From an uncultured Bacillota bacterium (lineage in GTDB: Bacteria > Bacillota > Clostridia > Christensenellales > QAND01): a DNA stretch of 19,104 nucleotides. The translations under genes and the position numbers were made by a program. How positions within the stretch are numbered: position 1 is the first letter of the stretch; every line of letters starts with the position of its first letter. This document shows positions 6,436 through 14,851 of the stretch, one piece after another. The notes beneath the pieces are model-generated. The model saw only the letters and a program-made list of their open reading frames with translations. It was not told the origin of the DNA and searched no databases. The stretch is from positions 1 to 19,104 of the forward strand of contig CAJLPK010000025.1 in NCBI GenBank assembly GCA_905208455.1. The letters are read 5' to 3'.

Positions 6436-7161
6436 TTAACGTAATACAGACAATGCCAACAAAGGGTCGTTTGTGATAATTGCATGGACACCTTGCTTTT
6501 TAAGAGAGCACATCATTTCGGGATCGTCTACCGTCCATGGGTTTACATCGATATTCTCTTCTCTGCATCCCTCCATAACCCCGGGAGCAAAGCAGGTCGG
6601 ATAAAATGGATGGATGGCATCAGCCTTTACATGCTTTGCATAAAGGGCAGGATCCACCATCGCTTCAGAGTACAGCAATCCAATTTTCGCATGGAAATCA
6701 ATTTGCTTTAAGGTAGCCAGTGAAAAATGATTAAAAGAAGAAAATAAAATACGATCTTGCATACCGAAATCGCGCACCAGTTCCCAGGTTGCTTTTTCAA
6801 TGCCTTTGTATAACACGATACCGGATTTGATTTCAATATTGATCATCGCTTGTGTTGGCTTTACCAATTCCAACACTTCAGACAACAACGGGATTTTTGC
6901 TACCTGTACAGCTTCCGGCTTTGTCTTGTGAAAATTATAACTGCGCAACTGCGCCAAGGTTTGGTCTGCAACACGCCCAACCCCGTCAGAAACACGCTCT
7001 ATACTTTCGTCATGCGTTACAACGATTTGTTCATCACTGGTGAAATGCACATCGAGCTCTAATCCATCTGCACCCAATGACAAGGCTGATTCAAATGCCT
7101 CTAACGTATTTTCTGGAAATTGACAACTGTAGCCTCTATGGGCCCAAACTTCTACTTCCAT
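6436..7161 (-). CDS. Glycerophosphodiester phosphodiesterase family protein
   Basis: Enzymes of this family hydrolyse glycerophosphodiesters to glycerol 3-phosphate and an alcohol, using a TIM-barrel and a divalent metal. The 241-residue sequence shows the family signature: AHRGY (7-11), PENT (16-19), ELDVH (35-39), THD with catalytic H50, NIEIK (108-112), NPWTVDD (207-213) and TNDP (230-233). There is no signal peptide, so it is probably cytoplasmic, acting on diesters taken up or released from lipid turnover. The ATG start has AGGCGG about 8 bases upstream. It begins 36 bases after thiN and is probably co-transcribed with the housekeeping block. The family is secure; the true substrate is not determined by sequence. 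Confidence 0.92.
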   Translation of the reverse strand: MEVEVWAHRGYSCQFPENTLEAFESALSLGADGLELDVHFTSDEQIVVTHDESIERVSDGVGRVADQTLAQLRSYNFHKTKPEAVQVAKIPLLSEVLELVKPTQAMINIEIKSGIVLYKGIEKATWELVRDFGMQDRILFSSFNHFSLATLKQIDFHAKIGLLYSEAMVDPALYAKHVKADAIHPFYPTCFAPGVMEGCREENIDVNPWTVDDPEMMCSLKKQGVHAIITNDPLLALSVLR

Positions 7162-7197
7162 AACTGCGCCGCCTTTTTAGAAAGTGATCTTCCTGTT

Positions 7198-7839
7198 TTA
7201 CAAGGACTGTAATGCGATCAATAATACGATCCCCTCATGCACTTGAATAGAAACATGCTCACCCAAGGCTTGGTTACTGATACCCAATGTCTTTCCCAGG
7301 GGCAAAGGCTGATGATATAAAGGATATTTTGCTTCTTCAATCGTTATACAACAATTTTGCTCAAACGGCAAGAGAGAAAATGTCTGCTGCGGATAAGTTT
7401 TCAGTGTATATGGCCCGCGAATCATACAGGCAAACAGATCTTTGCTGTAAAGCGCATGCGAAACGCCTTGCTTGCAAAGATTATATAGAATCTGCAGCTG
7501 TCCCAAGGAATGATCCATCCTTTTCCCCAGCCCGCCGCAAAAAGTAAGGTGTGTACAGCCATGCTCTAGCGCATAAGAAACGGCATACTCGGTGTCAGTC
7601 CAATCTTTTTCTACGGGAAGCTGTATAATTTCCAGCTCATTGTGCGTACGCTGATAAGCGTCTAACAGATCAGGACAGATAGAATCCATATCCCCTACCA
7701 GTGCCTGAAACGAAAGGCCCGCTTTGTATGCCTCCTCTGCCGCGCCGTCACAGCAGACAGCCAATTCTGCACCTAATGACAGTGCCTTTGCCGTAGCCAA
7801 GTCCGGCCATTCTCCGCCGGTGTAAATCAGCCCATTCAT
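7198..7839 (-). CDS. thiN: Thiamine pyrophosphokinase
   Basis: The enzyme transfers pyrophosphate from ATP to thiamine, making thiamine diphosphate in the cytoplasm. In 213 residues the catalytic-domain motifs appear in order: CCDGAA (29-34), GDMDS (49-53), EKDWTDTE (77-84, with the family's KD-TD core) and GGLGKRMDHSLGQ (102-114). The C-terminal thiamine-binding domain follows, with GKTLGISNQ at 182-190. The ATG overlaps the rpe stop as ATGA, and the GGGG just before it could serve as a weak ribosome site, so translation probably depends on rpe. The B. subtilis homologue (yloS) is likewise placed after rpe. Length and motifs are normal. Confidence 0.94.
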   Translation of the reverse strand: MNGLIYTGGEWPDLATAKALSLGAELAVCCDGAAEEAYKAGLSFQALVGDMDSICPDLLDAYQRTHNELEIIQLPVEKDWTDTEYAVSYALEHGCTHLTFCGGLGKRMDHSLGQLQILYNLCKQGVSHALYSKDLFACMIRGPYTLKTYPQQTFSLLPFEQNCCITIEEAKYPLYHQPLPLGKTLGISNQALGEHVSIQVHEGIVLLIALQSL

Positions 7840-8483
7840 CCCCGTCTCAATGCATTAATGGCCAGCGCCCTGCTCTTTGCATTGAATACAGCACTGCCTG
7901 CAATGATTACATCGGCGCCATCCCGTATCACACTTTTTACATTTTCCGTATTGATTCCGCCATCTACCCCGATCCGCAGCGCTGGATTGGTCTGCATCTG
8001 TCGAATCGCACGTACTTTTTTTGCCATATCCGGCATAAATTTCTGTCCGCCAAAGCCGGGTTCTACCGTCATCACCAGTACCATTTCCACCTGCGTGAGC
8101 ATATTCATTAAAATCAACTCTGGCGTAGCCGGGGAAATCGCGACCCCCGCTTTTAATCCCAGCCTATGAATAAGGTCAACACTCTTTTGCACATCTCTTT
8201 CCGATTCCATGTGGACCGTGATGATATCGGCTCCTGCCTTGGCAAATGCAGGAATAAAGCGAATGGCATCCTCCACCATCAAATGTACATCTAACGGCAA
8301 ATCGGTATGCGGGCGAAAAGCAGCCACAACATCCGGGCCAAAAGAAATATTCGGTACAAAATGGCCGTCCATAATATCTACATGGATCCAGTCCGCGCCG
8401 GCCTGCTCTAGCGAAGCAACCTCCATACCCAAGCAGGAAAAATCCGCAGATAGAATGGATGGGCTTACCAAAATCTTATTCAT
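7836..8483 (-). CDS. rpe: Ribulose-phosphate 3-epimerase
   Basis: The enzyme interconverts D-ribulose 5-phosphate and D-xylulose 5-phosphate in the pentose phosphate pathway. The 215-residue TIM-barrel is of normal length. Visible active-site elements are SPSILSADF (7-15), HVDIMDGHFVPN (34-45, metal/acid-base H34 and D36), DVHLM with H67, VEPGFGGQ (140-147, phosphate binding) and VDGGI with catalytic D174. The start ATG has GGAGG 7 bases upstream. It overlaps the rsgA stop by 8 bases (ATGAATAA), and its own stop overlaps thiN. No residue looks missing. Confidence 0.97.
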   Translation of the reverse strand: MNKILVSPSILSADFSCLGMEVASLEQAGADWIHVDIMDGHFVPNISFGPDVVAAFRPHTDLPLDVHLMVEDAIRFIPAFAKAGADIITVHMESERDVQKSVDLIHRLGLKAGVAISPATPELILMNMLTQVEMVLVMTVEPGFGGQKFMPDMAKKVRAIRQMQTNPALRIGVDGGINTENVKSVIRDGADVIIAGSAVFNAKSRALAINALRRG

Positions 8484-9357
8484 ATCGTTTCCTCCATTTT
8501 TCTTGTACTTGCAGCAATATCTGTAAATATCTCTGATATCTATTTATATCTATCGTACCTTGCTCTACGGCTTTTTTCACCGCGCAACCAGGCTCATTTT
8601 GATGCAAACAAGTATCAAATTTACATTGGTTAATATAACCATCATATTCAGGGTATAACTCCCTAAGCATTTCCGGCGCTATCAAAGGCAACTCCATCAG
8701 ACTAAATCCAGGCGTATCCACAATCATGCCGCCCTTTGGGCCGCAGAGCAACTCTGCATGGCGCGTCGTATGCCTGCCTCGGCTTGTTTTTTTGCTCAGA
8801 TCTCCCGTTTCATAGGACACGCCGGGCAAAAGCGCATTGGTTATACTGGTTTTCCCCACGCCGCTTTGTCCGGACAGGCAAATGATTTTTTGAGAAAAGG
8901 CATTATTCAAAACCTCCATGCCCTCGCCAGTATGAGCAGAAACCAAAACGGGATTGTATAAAGCATAACAATGCAAGAAATTTTTTCTTTGTTCTTCTAA
9001 GACCAAATCACACTTGTTCAGAACCACACGGGCCTGGATGCCTTGCATACGGCAGTTTGCCAACAATTTATCCAGCAATAAAAAATCCCCTGCTGGCTTC
9101 TGCATACAAATGACCGCCCAAACCTCATCTATATTGGCAACGGCAGGCCGCAGCATCCGGTTTTTCCTGGGCAGTATTTCCTCAAAAACGCCCTGTACCC
9201 CAGCATCTGGTTCCTCAAACCGCACACGATCTCCCGGCAAGGGCCGCTCATCCTTGTGACGGAATTTCCCTCTTGGCCTTAGTATACACTGCTTATTCTC
9301 TTCATATTGAACGGTATAATAACCGCCGATACCTTTTAAGATCGTTCCTGTTTTCAT
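8476..9357 (-). CDS. rsgA: Small-subunit biogenesis GTPase RsgA
   Basis: This is a circularly permuted GTPase that checks late maturation of the 30S ribosomal subunit. The 293-residue product has an N-terminal OB-fold (about 1-70) and then the permuted G motifs: G4 NKCD (114-117), the P-loop GQSGVGKT (163-170), switch TSRGRHTTRH (191-200) and G3 DTPG (214-217). A C-terminal zinc site follows, made of C245, C250, H252 and C258. The ATG follows the prkC stop directly (TAGATG), with AGGAG inside the last prkC codons. Its 3' end overlaps rpe by 8 bases. Position between prkC and rpe is as in B. subtilis (yloQ). Confidence 0.96.
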   Translation of the reverse strand: MKTGTILKGIGGYYTVQYEENKQCILRPRGKFRHKDERPLPGDRVRFEEPDAGVQGVFEEILPRKNRMLRPAVANIDEVWAVICMQKPAGDFLLLDKLLANCRMQGIQARVVLNKCDLVLEEQRKNFLHCYALYNPVLVSAHTGEGMEVLNNAFSQKIICLSGQSGVGKTSITNALLPGVSYETGDLSKKTSRGRHTTRHAELLCGPKGGMIVDTPGFSLMELPLIAPEMLRELYPEYDGYINQCKFDTCLHQNEPGCAVKKAVEQGTIDINRYQRYLQILLQVQEKWRKRYE

Positions 9358-10818
9358 CTAGACTCCTGGCTGCGGGGTGGATGGTGCTGTGGAGCTTGCA
9401 ATTACCAAATTGACCTCCGATTCCTTGGTTACCAGCTCGTCGGCGGCCGGCACCTGGCGAATAACCGTGCCATCAGGCTCCGTTGCGGAAAATTGATATT
9501 TGGTAACGCCCGTCGTCAATCCCGCTTCATTGAGCCTTCTTGTCGCTTCCTCCAGTGTCATTCCCTCCACAGAGGGAACACTGATTTTTTCAGGCCCATC
9601 ACTGACATAGATCGTCACCAATGTTTTCGGGCTCACCATTGACTGCGGAGAAATAGATTGCCCATAAACGACATCTTCCGGCACATCCTCATTGATCTGA
9701 TAACTAAAGGAGATGGATAGCCCTAGCTCTCCAAGTGCTGATTGCGCTTCTGCACTTGTTTTGCCGCGCAAATCAGGGATGGCAATCAAATCATCGCTGG
9801 AAGACTGCCAAATGGCCCGCCCAATCATAAACAGCGTGATCAGCACAACAATACAGCCTAGCAGAACCCACAAGATTCTATGTATATTTTTTTGCGTCTT
9901 ACGGCTGCTTTCCATGCTTCTATCGTTTTTGCGCCGGGCGGGCGGCGCCTGGTAGGGCATCTCCTGCGTATCACGCGGCAAATCTGCAAATGTGCCTTCA
10001 GGGTCATTCATGGCACGCACCAGATCCCGTGCAAAATCACCTGGCGTCTGATAACGCACTTTCGGATCTTTGGCGCACGCTTTCATCACGCAGGCAGATA
10101 AGCTATGGGAGATCTCCGGGTTCTTGCCTTGCGGAGAGGGGACAGATTCCTGTATATGTTTAATCGCCACTGAAACCGTCGTATCCCCCTCAAAGGGCAG
10201 GCGCCCTGTCAGCATTTCATACATGGTGATTCCCAGGGAATATACGTCGGTTTTTTCGTCTGTTTCCCCACCGCTGGCCTGTTCCGGGGCGATATAATGC
10301 ACAGACCCCAATACGTTGTCGCTTGCCATGGTCATTGTAGAAGATCCAACAAATTTGGCTATGCCGAAATCCGTAATTTTTACTTCTCCCTCTGATGTAA
10401 CAAGGATATTATGCGGCTTTAGGTCTCTATGAATCACCCCATTATCGTGCGCAGTCTGAATCGCCTCGCAAAGATTGAGCATGATTTGGATGCATTGGCG
10501 TACAGGCAGCCTGCCCCTCATTCGCAGGATATCCTTTAGTGTAGGCCCGTCGATATACTCCATCACAATATAGGGAATGCCATAATCATTGCCCACTGCA
10601 TAGACCTCTACAATATTATTATGACGTACGCGCTGCATGGCCTTTGCCTCACGGTCAAACCTGGAAACAAACTCTTCATCCTTTGTGTATTCTTCACGAA
10701 GGACCTTGATGGCAACCGTTTGTTTTGTTTGCAGGTCCCGTGCACGATAGATAAACGCCATTCCGCCCGACCCTATTTTTTCTTCCAATAAATATCGATT
10801 AGAGAGAAGCTGACTCAT
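9358..10818 (-). CDS. prkC: PASTA-domain serine/threonine protein kinase
   Basis: This is a membrane kinase that senses peptidoglycan fragments and phosphorylates division, wall and translation proteins. The 486-residue product has a Hanks-type kinase domain (about 9-270): GSGGMAFIYRA (16-26), catalytic lysine K38, HRDLKPHN (130-137), DFG (150-152), a Ser/Thr-rich activation loop (159-172) and APEQ (177-180). A basic juxtamembrane part and a transmembrane segment at about 315-338 follow. Outside the cell lie two PASTA repeats (about 344-407 and 412-476) and a short Ser/Thr/Pro tail. Many homologues have three or more repeats. I start at ATG 10818, which overlaps the phosphatase stop as ATGA and has AGGAGG 7 bases upstream; a GTG at 10848 would add ten residues with no ribosome site. 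It is paired with its phosphatase. Confidence 0.95.
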   Translation of the reverse strand: MSQLLSNRYLLEEKIGSGGMAFIYRARDLQTKQTVAIKVLREEYTKDEEFVSRFDREAKAMQRVRHNNIVEVYAVGNDYGIPYIVMEYIDGPTLKDILRMRGRLPVRQCIQIMLNLCEAIQTAHDNGVIHRDLKPHNILVTSEGEVKITDFGIAKFVGSSTMTMASDNVLGSVHYIAPEQASGGETDEKTDVYSLGITMYEMLTGRLPFEGDTTVSVAIKHIQESVPSPQGKNPEISHSLSACVMKACAKDPKVRYQTPGDFARDLVRAMNDPEGTFADLPRDTQEMPYQAPPARRKNDRSMESSRKTQKNIHRILWVLLGCIVVLITLFMIGRAIWQSSSDDLIAIPDLRGKTSAEAQSALGELGLSISFSYQINEDVPEDVVYGQSISPQSMVSPKTLVTIYVSDGPEKISVPSVEGMTLEEATRRLNEAGLTTGVTKYQFSATEPDGTVIRQVPAADELVTKESEVNLVIASSTAPSTPQPGV

Positions 10819-11573
10819 TTTGAATCCTCCTCTCTGCGGGCAAGGCACAGCGTGATATTGTCCTTTCCGCCATGCTCTAAGGCCAAATTCAACAAAGCGC
10901 TGCCTTGGCTTTGCAATGTACCTTTTGTTTTGAAAATATTTTCAATTTCTTTATCGATGACCATATTGGTCAGCCCATCGCTGCACAGCAGCAATGTATC
11001 CCCGGTCGTCCAATCGGCCTCAAAGAAATCGATCTCCAAAAATTGCTCAATGCCCACCGCCCGCGTAATAACATGCCTATATGGATGCGTTAGGGCCGCC
11101 TCTTCGGTTAATTGGCCGCTTTGGATGAGTGTCTGTACAAACGTATGGTCCGTTGTGATTTGGACAAGCCCATCCCTATTAAACAGATACGCCCGGCTGT
11201 CTCCGACATGTGCGATGCCAACGGTATGTTTTTTGCATACCGCCGCGGTAAGGGTTGTCCCCATCCCATACATTTTATCGCTTTCCGCAGACAGCATGTG
11301 AATCTTGTCGTTGGCCTCAAAAAACAGCTTCTGCATTGTTTCAAAGGGATGATCCAGCATTTGATTTTTCCCCTCCATGGTTTGCATGGAGGTTACCAAG
11401 GTGCGTACCGCCAACTGGCTGGCGATTTCTCCTGCGTTGTGCCCTCCCAAGCCATCGGCTACACAAAGAAAAAATTGAGGGTCCTTGGGACGGCTTTGGG
11501 CAGGCGCATAATAGGAGTCTTCGTTTCCTTTTCGGACCAGGCCCACATGGCTCTGTGCATAATATTCAATCAT
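10815..11573 (-). CDS. prpC: PP2C-family protein phosphatase (Stp/PrpC type)
   Basis: This cytoplasmic, Mn/Mg-dependent Ser/Thr phosphatase reverses phosphorylation by the PASTA kinase encoded just downstream. The 252-residue sequence has GLVRKGNEDS (11-20), VADGLGGHNAGE (38-49, metal D40), GTTLTA (105-110), HVGDSRAYL (122-130), CSDGLTNM (197-204, metal D199) and GGKDN (235-239, D238). Length is normal for bacterial Stp. The ATG lies inside the end of rlmN (8-base overlap), preceded by AAGGAG, and its stop overlaps the prkC start. These overlaps suggest the enzyme pair is made in a fixed ratio. Confidence 0.95.
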   Translation of the reverse strand: MIEYYAQSHVGLVRKGNEDSYYAPAQSRPKDPQFFLCVADGLGGHNAGEIASQLAVRTLVTSMQTMEGKNQMLDHPFETMQKLFFEANDKIHMLSAESDKMYGMGTTLTAAVCKKHTVGIAHVGDSRAYLFNRDGLVQITTDHTFVQTLIQSGQLTEEAALTHPYRHVITRAVGIEQFLEIDFFEADWTTGDTLLLCSDGLTNMVIDKEIENIFKTKGTLQSQGSALLNLALEHGGKDNITLCLARREEDSK

Positions 11574-12594
11574 GTGCCTGCTCCTTTCTTTGCCTTTGCA
11601 GCCGCAGCTGTCCGCATGCTCCTGCTACGTCGTCTCCTTGACGCCTTCTCACAGTCGCAGAGACACCAAGATCCGTCAATGCCCTCAAAAAAGCGTGTAC
11701 CTTTGCCGAGGAGGGGGGCTGAAAAGCACCCACACCCTGGTTTAACGGAATCAAATTGATATGCTTTCGGATACCCCTTGTCAGGTGCGCCAGCTCTCTG
11801 GCATTGGATAGGCTGTCATTCACGCCTTGGATGAGCGTATATTCAAATACCACTCGGCGTGAGCTCTTTTCTTCATACCGTTTCATCGCAGCAACGGTCT
11901 CCTCGATGGTGTACCGCTTGGAAATCGGCATGATAGCATGCCGTATCGTATCATTAGGAGCATGCAGGCTGAGGCACAGAGTAATGGGAAGCTGTTCCTC
12001 TGCCAATCTGTCGATATACGGCACCAAGCCGCAAGTGGAAAGCGACACATTGCGCAGTGAAAGGTTCATGCCCCTGGCATCTGAAACAATGCGCAGGAAA
12101 GAAACGACGTTACCATAATTGTCCAATGGCTCTCCGCAGCCCATCAATACCACATGAGTAAAGCTGTTTTCCCCTTCTTGACGGCGCACGGCATAAAGCT
12201 GCCCGCACAGCTCTCCAATGGTAAGATTTCTCGCCAGTCCCAGCTGTGTGCTGGCGCAAAACGCGCAGCCCATCCGGCACCCTGCCTGTGTAGAAATACA
12301 AAGCGTTCCCCCATGGTGATTCTGCATCAATACGCCTTCCACTGCATTGCCGTCTTCACATCTAAACAAAAACTTTTTAGTCCCGTCTGCGGATCTATGG
12401 GTTTGCTCGATTTGCATGCCGCCGACGCCAAGCAGCGACAATTTTTCCCGAAGTGTTTTCGGAAGGTTGTGCATCTCCTTGACAGGCACGCCCTTGGCAC
12501 ACCATGCAAAAATTTGCTTTGCCCGAAAAGCCGGCTCATTCCATGCCGTTAAAAGCGCTTGCATTTGTTCGTATGTATGATCATATAGCTTCAA
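11566..12594 (-). CDS. rlmN: Dual-specificity 23S rRNA/tRNA adenine C2-methyltransferase RlmN
   Basis: This radical-SAM enzyme methylates C2 of A2503 in 23S rRNA and A37 in some tRNAs. From the chosen TTG start at 12594 it is 342 residues: EPAFRAKQIFAW (20-31), C99 in TLCIS, the iron-sulfur motif CRMGCAFC (C106, C110, C113), a GCGEPLDN motif (152-159; usually GMGEPL), SLHAPND (209-215) and the methyl-carrying C327 in GACGQL. The TTG overlaps the rsmB stop (TTGA) and has GGAG 8 bases upstream; typical homologues begin at this point. An ATG at 12651 would add 19 residues reading through the rsmB end and is less likely. It sits between rsmB and prpC as in B. subtilis. Confidence 0.95.
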   Translation of the reverse strand: MKLYDHTYEQMQALLTAWNEPAFRAKQIFAWCAKGVPVKEMHNLPKTLREKLSLLGVGGMQIEQTHRSADGTKKFLFRCEDGNAVEGVLMQNHHGGTLCISTQAGCRMGCAFCASTQLGLARNLTIGELCGQLYAVRRQEGENSFTHVVLMGCGEPLDNYGNVVSFLRIVSDARGMNLSLRNVSLSTCGLVPYIDRLAEEQLPITLCLSLHAPNDTIRHAIMPISKRYTIEETVAAMKRYEEKSSRRVVFEYTLIQGVNDSLSNARELAHLTRGIRKHINLIPLNQGVGAFQPPSSAKVHAFLRALTDLGVSATVRRRQGDDVAGACGQLRLQRQRKEQAHD

Positions 12595-13922
12595 TTCGTT
12601 TTCTCCATTGCGCAGATAAAAAAGCCGTCTGTATGGTGAATCTGGGGCCATAGACGAAGCATCCCCTTTGCCCCCTCAGGCGCTTGCGGCATATCTTTTG
12701 GCAAGGTAAGCGGCGCCAGACGAAAAGCAGGGTTATTTGCCATGAACCACTGAACAACATCCTCATTTTCCGTCTTTGTAAATGTACAGGTGCAATAAAT
12801 CAGCTTGCCGCCATGCTTGACGGCGTTGCTTGCATTTTGCAAAATCTCCTTTTGCAGATGCGCCAACGCCTCTGCATCTTTCTGCTTTTTATTCCATTTT
12901 ACATCCGGCCTATGGCAGGCAGTGCCCAATCCAGTACAGGGAGCATCCACCAATACACAGTCTGCTATACCATCAAATCCTGCGAAGGATCGTGTGGCAT
13001 CATGCTGCGCTGCAATGATATTGGATAGCCCCAGCCGCTCTGCCTGCGCCGAGATCAGCGCTACCCGATGAGGGTGGATATCAAAAGCATACACCTTGGC
13101 ATCAGGACACTGCTCTGCAATATTACAGGATTTTCCGCCCGGCGCAGCACAAACATCCAGAATAATGCCCCCTGGCAAGGCCGCTTGGTTTGCCGCCACC
13201 ATACTCGCTAGGCCTTGCAGGCTAAATTTCCCCTGTCGGTATGCATCCATAGACGGCACATCCTCCGCTTCCTCTATGGCATAGGCCCTTGCATCTGCCC
13301 ACATGCTCCGTGCAGTCATTCCCATCGCCTTGAACATCGTCTCCGCTTCTTCGCAGGACACTTTTGCAGGGTTTATTCTCACTGTTATAGGCTGCGGTGT
13401 GCGATACCGCAGAAATTCACAGGCCTGATCTGCCCCCAATAGCGCAAAAGCCTGCTTCACTGCAAATACCGGCCAACTATACCGAACCGCATAAAAGCCA
13501 ATGGGGTCGCTTTGCTCCTCCGGCCATGGAATCTCGTCCTTTTGGCGCACCAGATTCCTCAAAACGGCGTTTACAAATTTTGCTTGCTCTCTCTTGCCCC
13601 ATGCTTTGCACAATTCCACGCTCGCATGTACCACCTGCGCATCCGTATTTTGCCCAAATAGAATTCTTGCTGCGCCCAGTCTCAAAATATTTCTGACAGT
13701 GCGTTTGGCTTTATTCAACTTGGTAACATGAGAAAGGGCAAAATCGACGGCCTGCCGGTTTTCCACCGCTAATTTAGAAAAAGCAACCGCCGCAGCGCGG
13801 TCTGTGCCGGTCAGCTTTTGTCTGCGCAGTACTTCCGAAAGTGCCTGTCCCATATACGCCTGCTCTGTATCCATATACTCCAAGATCGCAACGGCAGCAC
13901 GTTCTCCGGCACGAACGCTCAT
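12591..13922 (-). CDS. rsmB: 16S rRNA m5C967 methyltransferase RsmB
   Basis: The enzyme methylates C967 of 16S rRNA with S-adenosylmethionine. The 443-residue product has an N-terminal NusB-like RNA-binding domain (about 1-135, ending VNAVLRNLVR) and a C-terminal Rossmann methyltransferase domain. SAM-binding motif I is VCAAPGGKS (257-265). The two cysteine motifs are DAPCTGLG (326-333, C329) and YCTCTF (376-381, C379; most homologues have YSTC). PQIHHTDGFF (426-435) marks the C-terminus. I start at ATG 13922, which overlaps the fmt stop as ATGA; the longer open frame to 14036 would add 38 non-conserved residues inside fmt. GAGG lies about 9 bases upstream. Confidence 0.95.
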   Translation of the reverse strand: MSVRAGERAAVAILEYMDTEQAYMGQALSEVLRRQKLTGTDRAAAVAFSKLAVENRQAVDFALSHVTKLNKAKRTVRNILRLGAARILFGQNTDAQVVHASVELCKAWGKREQAKFVNAVLRNLVRQKDEIPWPEEQSDPIGFYAVRYSWPVFAVKQAFALLGADQACEFLRYRTPQPITVRINPAKVSCEEAETMFKAMGMTARSMWADARAYAIEEAEDVPSMDAYRQGKFSLQGLASMVAANQAALPGGIILDVCAAPGGKSCNIAEQCPDAKVYAFDIHPHRVALISAQAERLGLSNIIAAQHDATRSFAGFDGIADCVLVDAPCTGLGTACHRPDVKWNKKQKDAEALAHLQKEILQNASNAVKHGGKLIYCTCTFTKTENEDVVQWFMANNPAFRLAPLTLPKDMPQAPEGAKGMLRLWPQIHHTDGFFICAMEKTN

Positions 13923-14848
13923 TTCCCAAACCTCTTTGTCATATCCAAGCGGCGCCCGCGGAGAAAGTCCCGTGCATCCATTCTCTTTTTCCCGGGCGCT
14001 TGAATCTGCCCAAAGCCCACCGCGCCTTCGCCGCAAGCAATTACAAGTCCCTGTTTTTCATCCGCCGCCAATATGGTACCAGGCGCTCCGCTTCCGTCTG
14101 CTAAATAGGGCGCTGAGAGTTTATACGTCTGTCCGTCCAAAACAGCAAAAGCCCCTGGCCATGGCGTAACGCCTCTGGTACGATTGCATACCATCTCCGC
14201 AGACAGTGCAAAATCCAGGGCGCCATCTTCCTTGCAAAGCATAGGCTGTCTGGATGCCAGCCTTTCATCCTGAGGCGTACGAGGGGCCTGTCCCTTTTCC
14301 ACCAGCTCCAACGTCTGCACCATCAGATCTGCTGCCATATAAGAAAGCCTTTTCAGCAAGCTTTCCGCCGTATCCTCGGGGCGTATATCTTCTTCCTGCT
14401 GCAGGATCATATCCCCATCATCCACCCCGATATCCGTATACATCGTCGTGACCCCCGTCTTTGCTTCCCCTTGGATCAGGCACCAATTCACGGGCGCTGC
14501 TCCACGATAAGCAGGCAGCAAGGATGCATGCGCATTGATGACACCTTTCGGAGGCAAAGACAATAGCTCTTTGGATAGAATCTGTCCATACGCCGCAGTT
14601 ACCCAAGCCTCCGCACCCAGATCTGCCAACACACGGACAGCCTCAGGCTGCTTGACCCTTTCAAACTGCAATACTGAAAGGCCCAGCGTCTGTGCACAGA
14701 CCTTAACCTCCGGCGGCATCAATACCTTTTTTCTCCCCCTAGGCCGGTCCGGCTGGGTCACCACAGCAAGGATTTCATGCCCCGCTTTGTGCAGCGCCTG
14801 TAAGACAGGCACGGCAAACTCCGGGGTACCAAAAAAAACAAGCTTCAA
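13919..14848 (-). CDS. fmt: Methionyl-tRNA formyltransferase
   Basis: The enzyme adds a formyl group from 10-formyl-tetrahydrofolate to initiator Met-tRNA. The 309-residue protein has FFGTPEFAVPVL (5-16), QPDRPRGR (32-39), the catalytic region NAHASLLPAYRGAAPVNW (105-122; N105, H107) and IGVDDGDM with D143. A C-terminal tRNA-binding domain includes TRGVTPWPGA. The start is TTG, with GGAGG 8 bases upstream inside the last def codons and only three bases between the def stop and this codon; starting later would cut the conserved first strand. Pairing with def is usual, since Def removes the formyl group that Fmt adds. Confidence 0.96.
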   Translation of the reverse strand: MKLVFFGTPEFAVPVLQALHKAGHEILAVVTQPDRPRGRKKVLMPPEVKVCAQTLGLSVLQFERVKQPEAVRVLADLGAEAWVTAAYGQILSKELLSLPPKGVINAHASLLPAYRGAAPVNWCLIQGEAKTGVTTMYTDIGVDDGDMILQQEEDIRPEDTAESLLKRLSYMAADLMVQTLELVEKGQAPRTPQDERLASRQPMLCKEDGALDFALSAEMVCNRTRGVTPWPGAFAVLDGQTYKLSAPYLADGSGAPGTILAADEKQGLVIACGEGAVGFGQIQAPGKKRMDARDFLRGRRLDMTKRFGK

Positions 14849-14851
14849 GGA

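Noticed and set aside
11112..11759. Plus-strand open frame (215 codons) opposite the phosphatase gene and the end of rlmN
   Set aside because: Antisense to conserved sequence throughout, with no recognisable family and no independent start signals.
12594..12651. ATG at 12651 as the rlmN start
   Set aside because: It would read 19 residues through the end of rsmB; the TTG at the stop overlap matches family length and has a ribosome site.
13922..14036. N-terminal extension of rsmB into fmt
   Set aside because: The 38 added residues are not typical of RsmB, would overlap fmt by over 100 bases, and the ATGA start at 13922 is better supported.
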